Below, one piece after another: positions 25,313-33,989 of a DNA stretch of 45,347 nt. The DNA is from Alphaproteobacteria bacterium UBA2964 (GTDB lineage Bacteria; Pseudomonadota; Alphaproteobacteria; MPNO01; UBA2964): the NCBI GenBank assembly GCA_905182615.1, contig CAJJCG010000047.1, forward strand, positions 1-45,347. The letters are read 5' to 3'. Both the position numbers and the translations under genes were made by a program. Below the pieces are notes generated by a model. The model saw only the letters and a list, made by a program, of their open reading frames with translations, made no database searches and was not told where the DNA came from. Within the stretch, counting starts at the first letter, position 1; each line of letters begins with the position of its first letter.

Positions 25313-26309
25313 AACGAATCCTCGGATCAATGAGCCCATACATGACATCAATCGCGAAATTGATCATCACAAAGGCGAAGGTGTAGCAAAGCACCGTGCC
25401 AGTAATCAGCGGATAGTCGCGGGCGGTTATCGCCGAAATCAGCAGCGATCCCCCGCCGGGCCAGGAAAAGACCGTCTCAACAATGATTGAGCCCGAGAGC
25501 AATGTTCCGAGCTCCAGCCCAACGACCGTGATTATCGGGATCATGGCGTTACGTACGGCGTGATGCCACAACACCGTGCTTTCCTTAGCGCCTTTAGCAC
25601 GCGCGGTAATTACATAATCCTCATGCATCACTTCAAGCACGGAGGATCGCGTCACCCGCATCATGATACCCATCATGTTGGTGCCGAGCGCGGTCGCCGG
25701 AAGAATAATGTACTTGATGCCATCCCAGGCAGCAGCCCAGTTGCGCTGAATCACACTGTCGAGAATATAAAACCCAGTGATCGGATCACCCGCTACACCA
25801 TAGGTTTCACGCCCCGCCGATGGCAGTAGATTCAAGACTCCAGAAACTACGAGGATCAGCATTATACCGAACCAAAAATTCGGCATGCTGATACCAAAGA
25901 AGCCGACAATCGAGCCCAGATTATCCACCCAGGAGTTCGGCCTCGCCCCTGCCCATACCCCGAGCGGCAGCGCGACAATCACCGCAATCACAATTGAGAA
26001 AAACGCTAACTCAATCGTTGCCGGAAGCCGGTCAACGATCAGCAACAAAACCGGGTCGGCATAGCGGAACGACATGCCGAGATCACCCTGCAAGGCCGCA
26101 ACCAGAAAACGCCAATACTGCACATAAACCGGCTGATCGAGCCCCCAACGGATACGGGCTTCTTCGATATCTTCTTTCGAGGCTTCATCCGACAGCAGGA
26201 GATCAGCGGGATCACCGGGTGCTGCCTGCACGAGCATAAACACCAACAGCGAAATCAATAACATGACCGGCAGCGTGCCAATCATTCGGCGGACGATATA
26301 TCCAAACAT
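25302..26309 (-). CDS. ABC transporter permease, DppB/OppB-like
   Basis: The 335-residue protein begins M-F-G-Y-I-V-R-R-M-I-G-T-L-P-V-M, as DppB proteins do. It has P-G-D-P-A-D, six hydrophobic segments, and the cytoplasmic loop T-A-R-A-K-G-A-K-E-S-T-V that couples to the ATPase. It ends Y-G-L-I-D-P-R-I-R-F, a typical family ending. With the DppC-like chain it makes the membrane part of an importer whose binding protein is at 28181-29713. The start lies three bases from the stop of the hydrolase gene, so the genes are co-transcribed. Confidence 0.94.
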   Translation of the reverse strand: MFGYIVRRMIGTLPVMLLISLLVFMLVQAAPGDPADLLLSDEASKEDIEEARIRWGLDQPVYVQYWRFLVAALQGDLGMSFRYADPVLLLIVDRLPATIELAFFSIVIAVIVALPLGVWAGARPNSWVDNLGSIVGFFGISMPNFWFGIMLILVVSGVLNLLPSAGRETYGVAGDPITGFYILDSVIQRNWAAAWDGIKYIILPATALGTNMMGIMMRVTRSSVLEVMHEDYVITARAKGAKESTVLWHHAVRNAMIPIITVVGLELGTLLSGSIIVETVFSWPGGGSLLISAITARDYPLITGTVLCYTFAFVMINFAIDVMYGLIDPRIRFDK

Positions 26310-26312
26310 TGC

Positions 26313-27200
26313 TCAGCCCACCTCACTATTGGCCACGAAGGCGTGGATCAGCTCGTTGAACTGTTTCGGATGTTCGCGATAGGAAAAATGCCCCGCCTGA
26401 TTGATGATATGAAACTGGGCGTCGGACCGATGTTTGGCGACCAAATCCCACAGGACCCAGCCTTGTTCTATCGATGCTGTCGGATCGTTCTTGCCCCAAA
26501 TGATTTGTGTGGGTCGTTTCAGACCTTCATCCCGCAGCATCGCAAACATTTTTGACTTATCGGCAGCGAGACCAGGAGTGAACTGTTTGATCCCCAACCC
26601 TTCAGTTTCCATCTTATCCCTGGCTTCCTGATATTTTGGCAGCGTCGCAACCTCGCAGCAAATATCCAGCCAATCAGACGTAATATGGTTGGGGCTGTAG
26701 GAATAATGTTCGAAAATCCACTTATGGCTTTCGCGCGACAGACGCGGTTCGGGTGGATTTCCCAGGACAATGCCGTTGAGCTCCACACCCGGCGAGCTGG
26801 TGTTGCTATCAACAATGGTGCAGCTGCGGACCAACTCTGGATGATCAAGAGTTAGACGGCAGGTCAAATAGCCGCCCCGCGAATGCCCCACCAGATCGGC
26901 AGGCCCTACGCCGAGGGCGTGTAATAAATCAGCAGCGTGTTCAACGACGGCCGCCATGCAGTAATCAGAATCGCTTTTGGGATTATCGGTAAAACCCTGG
27001 CCTAGCTTATCAACTGCGATCACCCGGTATCGTTCAGCCAAATCATCGAAGTTTGTGCTCCAGTCCCAGGCGCTATCGGCCGCGGTCGGGTGACCAAAAG
27101 CACCACCGTGAAACAAGATCAGCGGTGGCCCATCGCCCTTTTCATAGTAATGGGTTCTGATGCCACCCGCATCGATAAACTTGCCGTCTTCTTTCTGCAT
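26313..27200 (-). CDS. Alpha/beta hydrolase, meta-cleavage-product-hydrolase-like (copy 1)
   Basis: The 295-residue protein has the alpha/beta-hydrolase fold. The oxyanion motif is F-H-G-G-A-F-G, the nucleophile serine sits in G-H-S-R-G-G, an acid in W-G-K-N-D-P-T, and the catalytic histidine in N-Q-A-G-H-F-S. The set resembles C-C bond hydrolases of aromatic breakdown (BphD/HsaD type), but ester hydrolysis is also possible. ATG 27200 overlaps the stop of the upstream paralogue by one base (TGATG). The two hydrolases are clear tandem duplicates with the same motif order. Being between a binding protein and its permeases ties it to uptake of the same compound. Confidence 0.87.
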   Translation of the reverse strand: MQKEDGKFIDAGGIRTHYYEKGDGPPLILFHGGAFGHPTAADSAWDWSTNFDDLAERYRVIAVDKLGQGFTDNPKSDSDYCMAAVVEHAADLLHALGVGPADLVGHSRGGYLTCRLTLDHPELVRSCTIVDSNTSSPGVELNGIVLGNPPEPRLSRESHKWIFEHYSYSPNHITSDWLDICCEVATLPKYQEARDKMETEGLGIKQFTPGLAADKSKMFAMLRDEGLKRPTQIIWGKNDPTASIEQGWVLWDLVAKHRSDAQFHIINQAGHFSYREHPKQFNELIHAFVANSEVG

Positions 27201-28087
27201 CAAACAGCCACGCTCTCAATAAAACCACTCAGGGTCGCGTTGAAATTATTAGCCTGTTCGCGCATCGAGAAGTGCCCAGCGCGATTCAGGATGTGCATAT
27301 ACGTCCGGCGTTCCGTCGTAGCCATCAGATCATAGAGACGCTGACCTTGCTCAAGTAATGCCGTGGGATCATTATAGCCCCACATGAGCATCGTTGGGCG
27401 CCGCATGCCGGTATCGCGAATACGGGCAAACGTATCTGATCGGTCCGCGGACAGCTTTGGCAGAAACTGGCGAGTCTTAAGCTTTTGTTTTTCGAGCTTG
27501 GCGACCGCCTCATGATGTTTTGGTTGCTTGCCGATATCGACCAGAACATCGAGCCAGTCGTCATCGATATGTTCATGTCCGTAAGAATAACGCTCCAAAA
27601 CCCAACGCTGACATTCACGGCTGAGTGCGGGATGCGGAGGATTAGCCAGCACGACCTCATTCATACCAACCCCCGGCGCTAGCGTATTGCTATCAACACA
27701 GGTACAGGACGTGACTAAATCCGGTTGTTCAAGAGTGAGGCGTGCCACGACGTAGCCACCCCGTGAATGCCCCACAAGATGACAATTCTCGAGCTTCATC
27801 TTGCGAATAAAGGCGCCGAGATGCTGGACAACGGCATGCATCGTGTAATCGGAATCTTTTCGTGGATTGCCGGTATAGCCCTGACCCAGCTTGTCCACTG
27901 CAATGACATGAAACTTTTTAGCGAGGAAATCGAAATTACGGCTCCAGGTCCAGCTATTGCCGGATGCCTCCGCCGAGCCAAAATTGCCGCCATGCACGAG
28001 GATGACCGTCTTGCCGCGACCCTTTTCGTAATAATGGGTCTTTACGCCATCAACTGTGACGAACTTCCCCTTCTTCGGCATTGGCAT
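27200..28087 (-). CDS. Alpha/beta hydrolase, meta-cleavage-product-hydrolase-like (copy 2)
   Basis: The 295-residue paralogue of the next gene shares T-H-Y-Y-E-K-G, V-I-A-V-D-K-L-G-Q-G, G-H-S-R-G-G-Y and L-N-R-A-G-H-F-S. It thus keeps the full serine-acid-histidine set. Sequence divergence between the copies suggests that they are old duplicates with separate substrates or that they form a mixed oligomer. ATG 28087 has GGGGAGG five bases upstream. A strong hairpin lies between it and the binding-protein gene. Confidence 0.87.
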   Translation of the reverse strand: MPMPKKGKFVTVDGVKTHYYEKGRGKTVILVHGGNFGSAEASGNSWTWSRNFDFLAKKFHVIAVDKLGQGYTGNPRKDSDYTMHAVVQHLGAFIRKMKLENCHLVGHSRGGYVVARLTLEQPDLVTSCTCVDSNTLAPGVGMNEVVLANPPHPALSRECQRWVLERYSYGHEHIDDDWLDVLVDIGKQPKHHEAVAKLEKQKLKTRQFLPKLSADRSDTFARIRDTGMRRPTMLMWGYNDPTALLEQGQRLYDLMATTERRTYMHILNRAGHFSMREQANNFNATLSGFIESVAV

Positions 28088-28125
28088 AGCTGCCTCCCCT
28101 ACGTGATCTACTAAGTATCGCGTAA

Positions 28126-28153
28126 GGACCCGTCCTCGAATTTGGACGGGCCC
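28126..28153 (-). terminator. Strong intergenic hairpin after the binding-protein gene
   Basis: GGGCCCGTCC and GGACGGGTCC (minus strand) pair over ten positions with one G-U and an eight-base loop. No T-run follows, so it is more likely an mRNA-stabilising or partial attenuation element. Such an element keeps binding-protein mRNA higher than that of the permeases. Confidence 0.6.
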
Positions 28154-28180
28154 TCATACGATTATTTGCTAAACGCCGCG

Positions 28181-29713
28181 TTATTTGATGCGGATATTTT
28201 CACCATAGATTCGACCATTGGCCGGCGGTGAAATAGTGACGTTGTTAGCCACACCATAAGCCAAACGATGACGCCACATAAAGACCGCGGGGACATCATC
28301 CACGAGAACAGCAATGGCATCATTGATCAGCTTTTGACGCTTCTTGGGGTCGAACTCCTTGGCGACTTCGTCAAACAGCGCATCATATTTCGGGTTGGAA
28401 TATTTGATACGCGGAGACACACCCGTCTTGAAGTACTGCGCCAATGCGGGACCAGGATCGATGACCGAGCCACGACCCTGATAGAAGAACGACCGCTTAC
28501 CTTTCCGAACATTGGCCCACTGAGTTGACCATTCCGGTGTCAATAGCTTGGCGCGAATACCAACCTTGGCCAGCATCGGCACGATCGCCTGTGTAATGAT
28601 CTTATCATTCACATAACGGCCAACCGGCGTCGACATCTCAACATCGACCCCATTGGGATAGCCTGCTTCCTTGACCAGACGCGCCGCTTTTGCAGGATCA
28701 TATTGGAGATCAAAGGCTTTTGACCGATCAGCATCATAGCCAATCTGACCCGGGCCAATGGCACCTTTCAGCTTACCCGCCATGCCTTGCAAAATGGTCT
28801 TAATTAGCATGTCACGATCAATCGCATGGGCAACTGCCTGCCGCAGTTTCTTGTTGTCCCACGGTTTGAAGGCCGGGTTCATCAGCAACATCATTATTTC
28901 GACTGAATCGGTGTAAGACAATTTGGTGCCCTTACCCGCTTCAACCCGTTTCATGAGATGTGGCGGAATAAACTGAGCGATCTGAATTTCACCGTTCAGC
29001 AAGGCCGTCACTCGCTGCTCAACCTCGGCCATTTTGCGCCAGATTAAGACGTCAGGGTTGTCCTTGTTGCCAAATACGCTGTTCTTGGCGCGTTTGGTAA
29101 TAACCTGCTCACCGATCACAACGCGGTCCAGCTTATAGGGACCAAAACCATCGGGATGCTTGCGATCTGCATCACGCGGGCCATGCTTGTCGAACACTGC
29201 CTTGCGCGTAATGGCGTAGATATCACAGACATGCTGCAACAAATGTGCCGTAGGCTTTTTGGTGATCATCCTGACAGTGTGTTTGTCGATCGCCGTCGCA
29301 GATTTCAACGGCCGCACATTCTGCTTTTGAGAGCTCTGCTTGTCAGTCTTGATACGATTGATGGTATGCACGACATCAGCAGCCGTCAGCTCAGCACCGG
29401 AATGGCTCTTAACATCCTTGCGCAGCTTAAAGGTCCATTCATTGGGGTCCTTCGGATTGACCGACCAGCTTTTCGCCAACATTGGCGAATAATCTGCTTT
29501 CTTAAAGTCATAACGGCACAAACAACCATAAATGTTGCACCAGATGCCATACATCTGAGCTGCGGAATCCTGATAGGGGTTCCAACCGTATATGTTTCCG
29601 GTAGCGCCAATGACGACCTTTTTCTCTGCCGTCGCCGACGTCGCTGTCAGCGTGACCGCCGCCGCCATTGTCAGGGCCGCTGCCGCCGTTCTCAAACTCA
29701 GTAATTTACGCAT
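28181..29713 (-). CDS. ABC transporter substrate-binding protein, family 5 (DppA/OppA-like)
   Basis: The 510-residue periplasmic protein starts with a clear signal peptide (M-R-K-L-L-S-L-R followed by an Ala-rich hydrophobic stretch ending A-T-A). It has SBP_bac_5 features, such as W-T-F-K-L-R-K-D-V-K then H-S-G-A-E-L-T-A-A-D-V-V, and A-V-A-H-A-I-D-R in the middle. Family members bind peptides, nickel, opines or sugars; the ligand cannot be read. ATG 29713 is preferred over ATG 29719 because GGGAG ends right at the latter, six bases from the former. It heads the transport genes and would be strongly expressed. Confidence 0.94.
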   Translation of the reverse strand: MRKLLSLRTAAAALTMAAAVTLTATSATAEKKVVIGATGNIYGWNPYQDSAAQMYGIWCNIYGCLCRYDFKKADYSPMLAKSWSVNPKDPNEWTFKLRKDVKSHSGAELTAADVVHTINRIKTDKQSSQKQNVRPLKSATAIDKHTVRMITKKPTAHLLQHVCDIYAITRKAVFDKHGPRDADRKHPDGFGPYKLDRVVIGEQVITKRAKNSVFGNKDNPDVLIWRKMAEVEQRVTALLNGEIQIAQFIPPHLMKRVEAGKGTKLSYTDSVEIMMLLMNPAFKPWDNKKLRQAVAHAIDRDMLIKTILQGMAGKLKGAIGPGQIGYDADRSKAFDLQYDPAKAARLVKEAGYPNGVDVEMSTPVGRYVNDKIITQAIVPMLAKVGIRAKLLTPEWSTQWANVRKGKRSFFYQGRGSVIDPGPALAQYFKTGVSPRIKYSNPKYDALFDEVAKEFDPKKRQKLINDAIAVLVDDVPAVFMWRHRLAYGVANNVTISPPANGRIYGENIRIK

Positions 29714-29724
29714 CTTCATCTCCC

Positions 29725-29768
29725 TTTCTTCTGTTAAAGTCAGGTCTTTCTTCTGTTAAACTCGGGTC
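29725..29768. repeat. Tandem 22-base repeat in the leader of the binding-protein gene
   Basis: Two adjacent copies beginning TTTCTTCTGTTAAA (29725-29746 and 29747-29768) differ at two bases. They sit just upstream of the ribosome binding site of the binding-protein gene and may be paired binding sites or a replication slip. Confidence 0.6.
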
Positions 29769-29777
29769 TTTAAAATC

Positions 29778-31097
29778 TTATTGATCGAAATAACCGTTCA
29801 TAATCGCGTCGTGCCAAATCTTGGTAACGACAGGACAAACACCTAACGGCAAGCCTTCTTCGGTCCGCCAATAGGAATGCACACCAGTGCCGAGCTGAAT
29901 AAATCTGAACTTCGGTGCCGGGTTGAGCTGCGCATAGCGCTCAGTCAGAAACTCGTAAGTCGGCACGGTGTGGTCGCGGCTATAATCGCAAATACCGTGC
30001 AGCAGATTGGGGACTGGTTTCACACCTTCGCCCTCTAACGGCACGCCATAACCGAGATACTCATCAACCAGCGCATCCGTTTCGGCTTTGTTGAAGCCCT
30101 GATATTCTGCCGCCACCTGGGCGGCTTCCGTCAGGCAAGACGGCGTACGGTTGTGATACCAGTTCTCCGCCTTGAACTGTGGGAAGCGCTTGGCATCATT
30201 CCATTGTTCAAACAACTCTTCCATAACCTGCGCCAAGCGGAAGAGCGGTTTATCACCTTCGGCCAGGGCGAGCTCAGCGCCCTTGTAGCGAGCAAGTTCC
30301 CGCCAATCGCGGATCAGCACATAGTTAAATGGCGTCGGCCAGTCGTGCTTGGTCATCTCATTGAAAAATTGACCAAAGGGCGAGTTCTCAATTCCGATCA
30401 ACCCACGAATATTTTCCACCCGCTGCATGGCCGTATGGACAAACGGCCCCCCAGTGGAATGGCCATGCACATAGATCGACCATTCATCGGGCGGGAAATG
30501 CCGGGCACAGATATCCAGCATGGCATCAACGATTGCCTTGGGCCACGCGGCCATCCGGACATGAAACATCGACCCCGGCTTGGACACTGCGTAACGCCGC
30601 GAGCCATAAATCTCACGGTGGCTGTCATCGGTTTTCACATCATACTGATCCGGCGTAATCTCTTCGCCCTTGAGCCAGACCGGTGTCCGGACCGTGCCAT
30701 CCTCATGGAAGGTATCGCCAGGCCAGTCATGCTCGGGATCATCAAAGTAAAACCGACCCGGATAGGTCATGTTGCAAACCTTGTAGCCGCGCTTGCCACA
30801 AAAGGTTTGAGCAAGCCGCTCAATGGATCGCCAATCTGACGCCCCACCATGCATCATAAAGATGGCGAGCTTCTTGCCATCCGGTCCTACCGCAATCTTT
30901 GACGGATCAGCGGGTTCATGGACAATATTGCCAATATCCCAATCCAGCCCGTTGGAATGGATACGAAACACGTCTTCAGTTTCGGTGTAGGCGATATCGG
31001 GCTCAGCCAGGATCGCATCCGAAATTCGGATTAGCTCATCCTTTTCAATCCGTGTCGGTGGCTCCCAGCCGCCAGATTGCACTGCTTTCGTAGCCAT
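29778..31097 (-). CDS. Alpha/beta-hydrolase-like protein, large type, uncharacterised
   Basis: I recognise the alpha/beta-hydrolase outline but no named family. The 439-residue product has M-M-H-G-G-A-S-D-W-R-S as a possible oxyanion region, V-H-G-H-S-T-G-G-P as the nucleophile elbow, and a late G-T-G-V-H-S-Y-W that could supply the histidine. It has no signal peptide. ATG 31097 has GGGGAGG five bases upstream. The next gene encodes a similarly sized protein with W-G-F-S-T-G-G-P at the same place, so both belong to one group. Both lie upstream of the binding-protein gene and presumably hydrolyse the imported compound or a product. Confidence 0.7.
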   Translation of the reverse strand: MATKAVQSGGWEPPTRIEKDELIRISDAILAEPDIAYTETEDVFRIHSNGLDWDIGNIVHEPADPSKIAVGPDGKKLAIFMMHGGASDWRSIERLAQTFCGKRGYKVCNMTYPGRFYFDDPEHDWPGDTFHEDGTVRTPVWLKGEEITPDQYDVKTDDSHREIYGSRRYAVSKPGSMFHVRMAAWPKAIVDAMLDICARHFPPDEWSIYVHGHSTGGPFVHTAMQRVENIRGLIGIENSPFGQFFNEMTKHDWPTPFNYVLIRDWRELARYKGAELALAEGDKPLFRLAQVMEELFEQWNDAKRFPQFKAENWYHNRTPSCLTEAAQVAAEYQGFNKAETDALVDEYLGYGVPLEGEGVKPVPNLLHGICDYSRDHTVPTYEFLTERYAQLNPAPKFRFIQLGTGVHSYWRTEEGLPLGVCPVVTKIWHDAIMNGYFDQ

Positions 31098-31211
31098 AAG
31101 CGCCTCCCCGTGAGGCTAGTGACCGCCCTTTATTGAGCGTGTCATTTTTGTTACCCATAACGCTAACATGGGAATTAGAAGCTGACGAGTCCTCCACAAA
31201 CTTTTTGCCGT

Positions 31212-32492
31212 TTAATCGTAATGGCCGCTTTCAATCAGTTTAAACCAGATCCGGCCGACGGTTTTGCAGGTGTCATGCAGAATATCATGGCGGAAACCCT
31301 CTAACCGAGCGACACGATACCGTTTGCAATATTGTTCGCTAACCTTGCGCGCGGCATCAACCTTCCAGGGTTGAATCACCTGATCGAGTGTTCCGTTCAT
31401 TTCCAGAATGGCAACATCACGGAGTTCATCCGCTGGATAGAGGGGCAGCATGATCTTCTGCAAGAATTTTGCAAATCCTGCCGTACGGTCCTCTTCTGAT
31501 AAAAAATCAGATTCCCACAAACGAGTTGCTTGTTCTGTCAGCGCAGCGACGTTGTAATGCATAAACACGTCCTCAACTGATTTAAAGTTCGGCGCATGCA
31601 TCGACTCCTCAAACCATTCTTCGCGCAACTCATCATCAATATGCGTGGTATAGAATAAGAAATCCGGTCGCCCGCGTTCCCTGACTCGTAAACACGATTC
31701 TTCATACGGCCAGTCATGATTACCAGTGCTCGCGCGACTATAGAGATAAGCAGACGGGTTATTGGACGTGCCCCATCCCAAAATGCCATCGGGTGTTAGA
31801 TGTCGGCACAACGCCCAAAGAAACGGTCCGCCGGTCGAGAACCCCCAATACAACAGGAGAATGTCTTCTCGAGACTTGGTGTGATTTTCCAATGCTCGTG
31901 CGGCACCTTGTCTGTATCCTTCAACAATTGTGTCAGGAGTTGCAGCCAGCATGTGATCATGTAGCTCTGTCCCGTCTGCAGGTAGGCGGTATGTGTCGCT
32001 GCCGGTTGGGCTGGCCTGCCCCGTGGAGGCGTGGCTGGTATAATCGCTGGCAGACCAATATTCCGGTTGATGGCGCGTAAAGACCGGCATGCGCTCGCCA
32101 AGCGGAATATCCTTCCAGCTGCCTCCCTCATCAAAGAAATTCCAGCGCCCGAGGCGCGGTACAATTGCGACGGTCACCCCACGACTGGCAAGCCACGGGG
32201 CCATCCCCGGCATTTTCTCATAGGTCTCGATAAATCCGTTGCCGTTATCCTTACCACCCTCGCCACAGACCAGCAGGATTTCGCGACCATTATGCAGACG
32301 CGGCGTATCCGGCTTGAAGGTGATCAGCACCTGCGTGAATGGTTTTCCATGCCTTTCGAAGTCGATGTATTCGACGGTTTTGGTAAAGCCAGTGGTTTCG
32401 GGATAGGCGTCGCAGGCGGTGATCGCCGCAACCGCTTCCTTGGACAGAATGCCGTTATCCTCCGGTAGAATAACAATGTCTTCTTCGCTCAT
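31212..32492 (-). CDS. Alpha/beta-hydrolase-like protein, large type, paralogue of the next gene
   Basis: The 426-residue product has the nucleophile elbow L-Y-W-G-F-S-T-G-G-P, a preceding V-C-G-E-G-G-K-D and a C-terminal F-R-H-D-I-L-H-D with candidate histidines. It resembles the 29778-31097 protein in size and layout but has diverged strongly. ATG 32492 is chosen because GGGAGAG lies close upstream; the longer frame from 32570 reads into the promoter area. It is the first gene of the minus-strand run and is divergent from the amidase gene, with 99 bases between the starts. Confidence 0.68.
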   Translation of the reverse strand: MSEEDIVILPEDNGILSKEAVAAITACDAYPETTGFTKTVEYIDFERHGKPFTQVLITFKPDTPRLHNGREILLVCGEGGKDNGNGFIETYEKMPGMAPWLASRGVTVAIVPRLGRWNFFDEGGSWKDIPLGERMPVFTRHQPEYWSASDYTSHASTGQASPTGSDTYRLPADGTELHDHMLAATPDTIVEGYRQGAARALENHTKSREDILLLYWGFSTGGPFLWALCRHLTPDGILGWGTSNNPSAYLYSRASTGNHDWPYEESCLRVRERGRPDFLFYTTHIDDELREEWFEESMHAPNFKSVEDVFMHYNVAALTEQATRLWESDFLSEEDRTAGFAKFLQKIMLPLYPADELRDVAILEMNGTLDQVIQPWKVDAARKVSEQYCKRYRVARLEGFRHDILHDTCKTVGRIWFKLIESGHYD

Positions 32493-32591
32493 ATTTCTCT
32501 CCCTGAAATCTTTGAACCCGTCGCGCCGTTTTACTTCAACTTGAAAAGAAGTAGGGTTTTTGTAACTCAATCATAATTTGGAGGCGGCGTC

Positions 32592-33980
32592 ATGGCATCA
32601 GATAAAGCTCAGAACATATCAACCGGCAGCTACAACCCCAAAGCCTCGGGCGTTATTACTTGGCACGATGCCATTCCGTCTTTTCTCGACGGTAGTGATA
32701 CGCCACGCGCCTATCTGGAACGCTGCCTCGCAACGATCGATGCCCGCGAACCGACTGTCCGGGCCTTCGTCTCGACCGATGTTGAGGTTGCCCGCAAGGC
32801 CGCCGATAAGGCGACAACCCGTTATAAAAAAAACCAGCCGCTTTCAGTGGTCGACGGCATGCCGTTTGTCGTCAAAGACCTGTACGAGGTCAAAGGGATG
32901 CCGACCGAACTCGGCAGCCCGGCAATGCGCGGCTATGGTGGCGACAAGGATTGCGCCCATGCCCGTGCGCTACGCGAAGGCGGCGCCGCGATCCTGGCAA
33001 AATCTGTCACAACCGAGTTCGGCTCTATCGATGCCGGTCCAACCCGAAACCCGTTTGATATCACGCGCACACCGGGGGGTTCTTCGAGCGGGACGTCCGC
33101 GGCGATTGGCGCCGGAATGGTGCCTGCCGGCAGCGGCAGTCAGGTGCGTGGGTCGATTTTGCGCCCCGCCAGCTATTGCAGTAACTATGCGCTCAAACCA
33201 AGTTTTGGCGCGCTCAACCGGCTGGGTGGCCATTCGATGTCACCGTCACAATCAGTGCTCGGTGTTCAAGGCGGGTCGCTTGAAGATGTCTGGAATACCG
33301 CTTTTTATATTTCCTCGACCGCCGGTGGTGATCCGGGACATCCCGGCCTTTATGGCGAGAACGCTTTGGGGGCGGCGAAGAAACCCGCCCGTCTCGTACG
33401 ATTAGATTCGCTGGGCTGGGACGGCACAGACGACGAAACCAAGGCGAAGTTTGAGACCTTCCTAGGATCGCTTGCGGATGGCGGGGTAGAGATTGTCTCG
33501 CGCAAAGACGACACCGATATCGAATCCTTCGAAATTATGCTGCGAACCATTCCCGATTTCCTGCGCGACCTGTTCTGCTGGGAAATGCAATGGCCGGGCA
33601 AGACGCAGCGCGACAAAGGCGAAATGTATATTTCAGAAGGCGTCCTGGACCGCATCGCGCATGGCGAGACAATGACCATCGAAGATTATCGGCGCTGCCT
33701 CGATATGCGGCAGGCGCTCCGCGACAGTTTCGAAACTTTACGAGGCAAAGGAGACGCCTTTATCCTGCTATCCGCACAGGGTCCGGCACCATTAGCATCG
33801 ACAGGCATTGGTAACCCTATATATGGTGACGTTACATCCTGTTTGGGATCCCCTGGCTACAATCTGCCACTGCTTGAGGATCGCGGCATGCCGATGGGTA
33901 TTCAGATTATGGGATTCCCACATGAAGATTTTGCTCTCGGCCATATTGGCAAATGGCTTAGCGAAAGAAGTTTAGGTTAG
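32592..33980 (+). CDS. Amidase signature family protein
   Basis: The 462-residue protein has the amidase signature fold. The catalytic lysine lies in P-F-V-V-K-D-L-Y. The glycine/serine-rich motif T-P-G-G-S-S-S-G-T-S-A-A-I-G-A-G-M-V-P follows, and the nucleophile serine is probably in V-R-G-S-I-L-R-P-A. The common form of that last motif is T-G-G-S-V-x-R-P-A, so this one is slightly altered. The family hydrolyses amides to acid and ammonia; the substrate is unknown. ATG 32592 has GGAGG seven bases upstream. An iron-sulfur protein gene follows nine bases later, so both are co-transcribed. Confidence 0.92.
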   Translation: MASDKAQNISTGSYNPKASGVITWHDAIPSFLDGSDTPRAYLERCLATIDAREPTVRAFVSTDVEVARKAADKATTRYKKNQPLSVVDGMPFVVKDLYEVKGMPTELGSPAMRGYGGDKDCAHARALREGGAAILAKSVTTEFGSIDAGPTRNPFDITRTPGGSSSGTSAAIGAGMVPAGSGSQVRGSILRPASYCSNYALKPSFGALNRLGGHSMSPSQSVLGVQGGSLEDVWNTAFYISSTAGGDPGHPGLYGENALGAAKKPARLVRLDSLGWDGTDDETKAKFETFLGSLADGGVEIVSRKDDTDIESFEIMLRTIPDFLRDLFCWEMQWPGKTQRDKGEMYISEGVLDRIAHGETMTIEDYRRCLDMRQALRDSFETLRGKGDAFILLSAQGPAPLASTGIGNPIYGDVTSCLGSPGYNLPLLEDRGMPMGIQIMGFPHEDFALGHIGKWLSERSLG

Positions 33981-33989
33981 GGCTTTATA

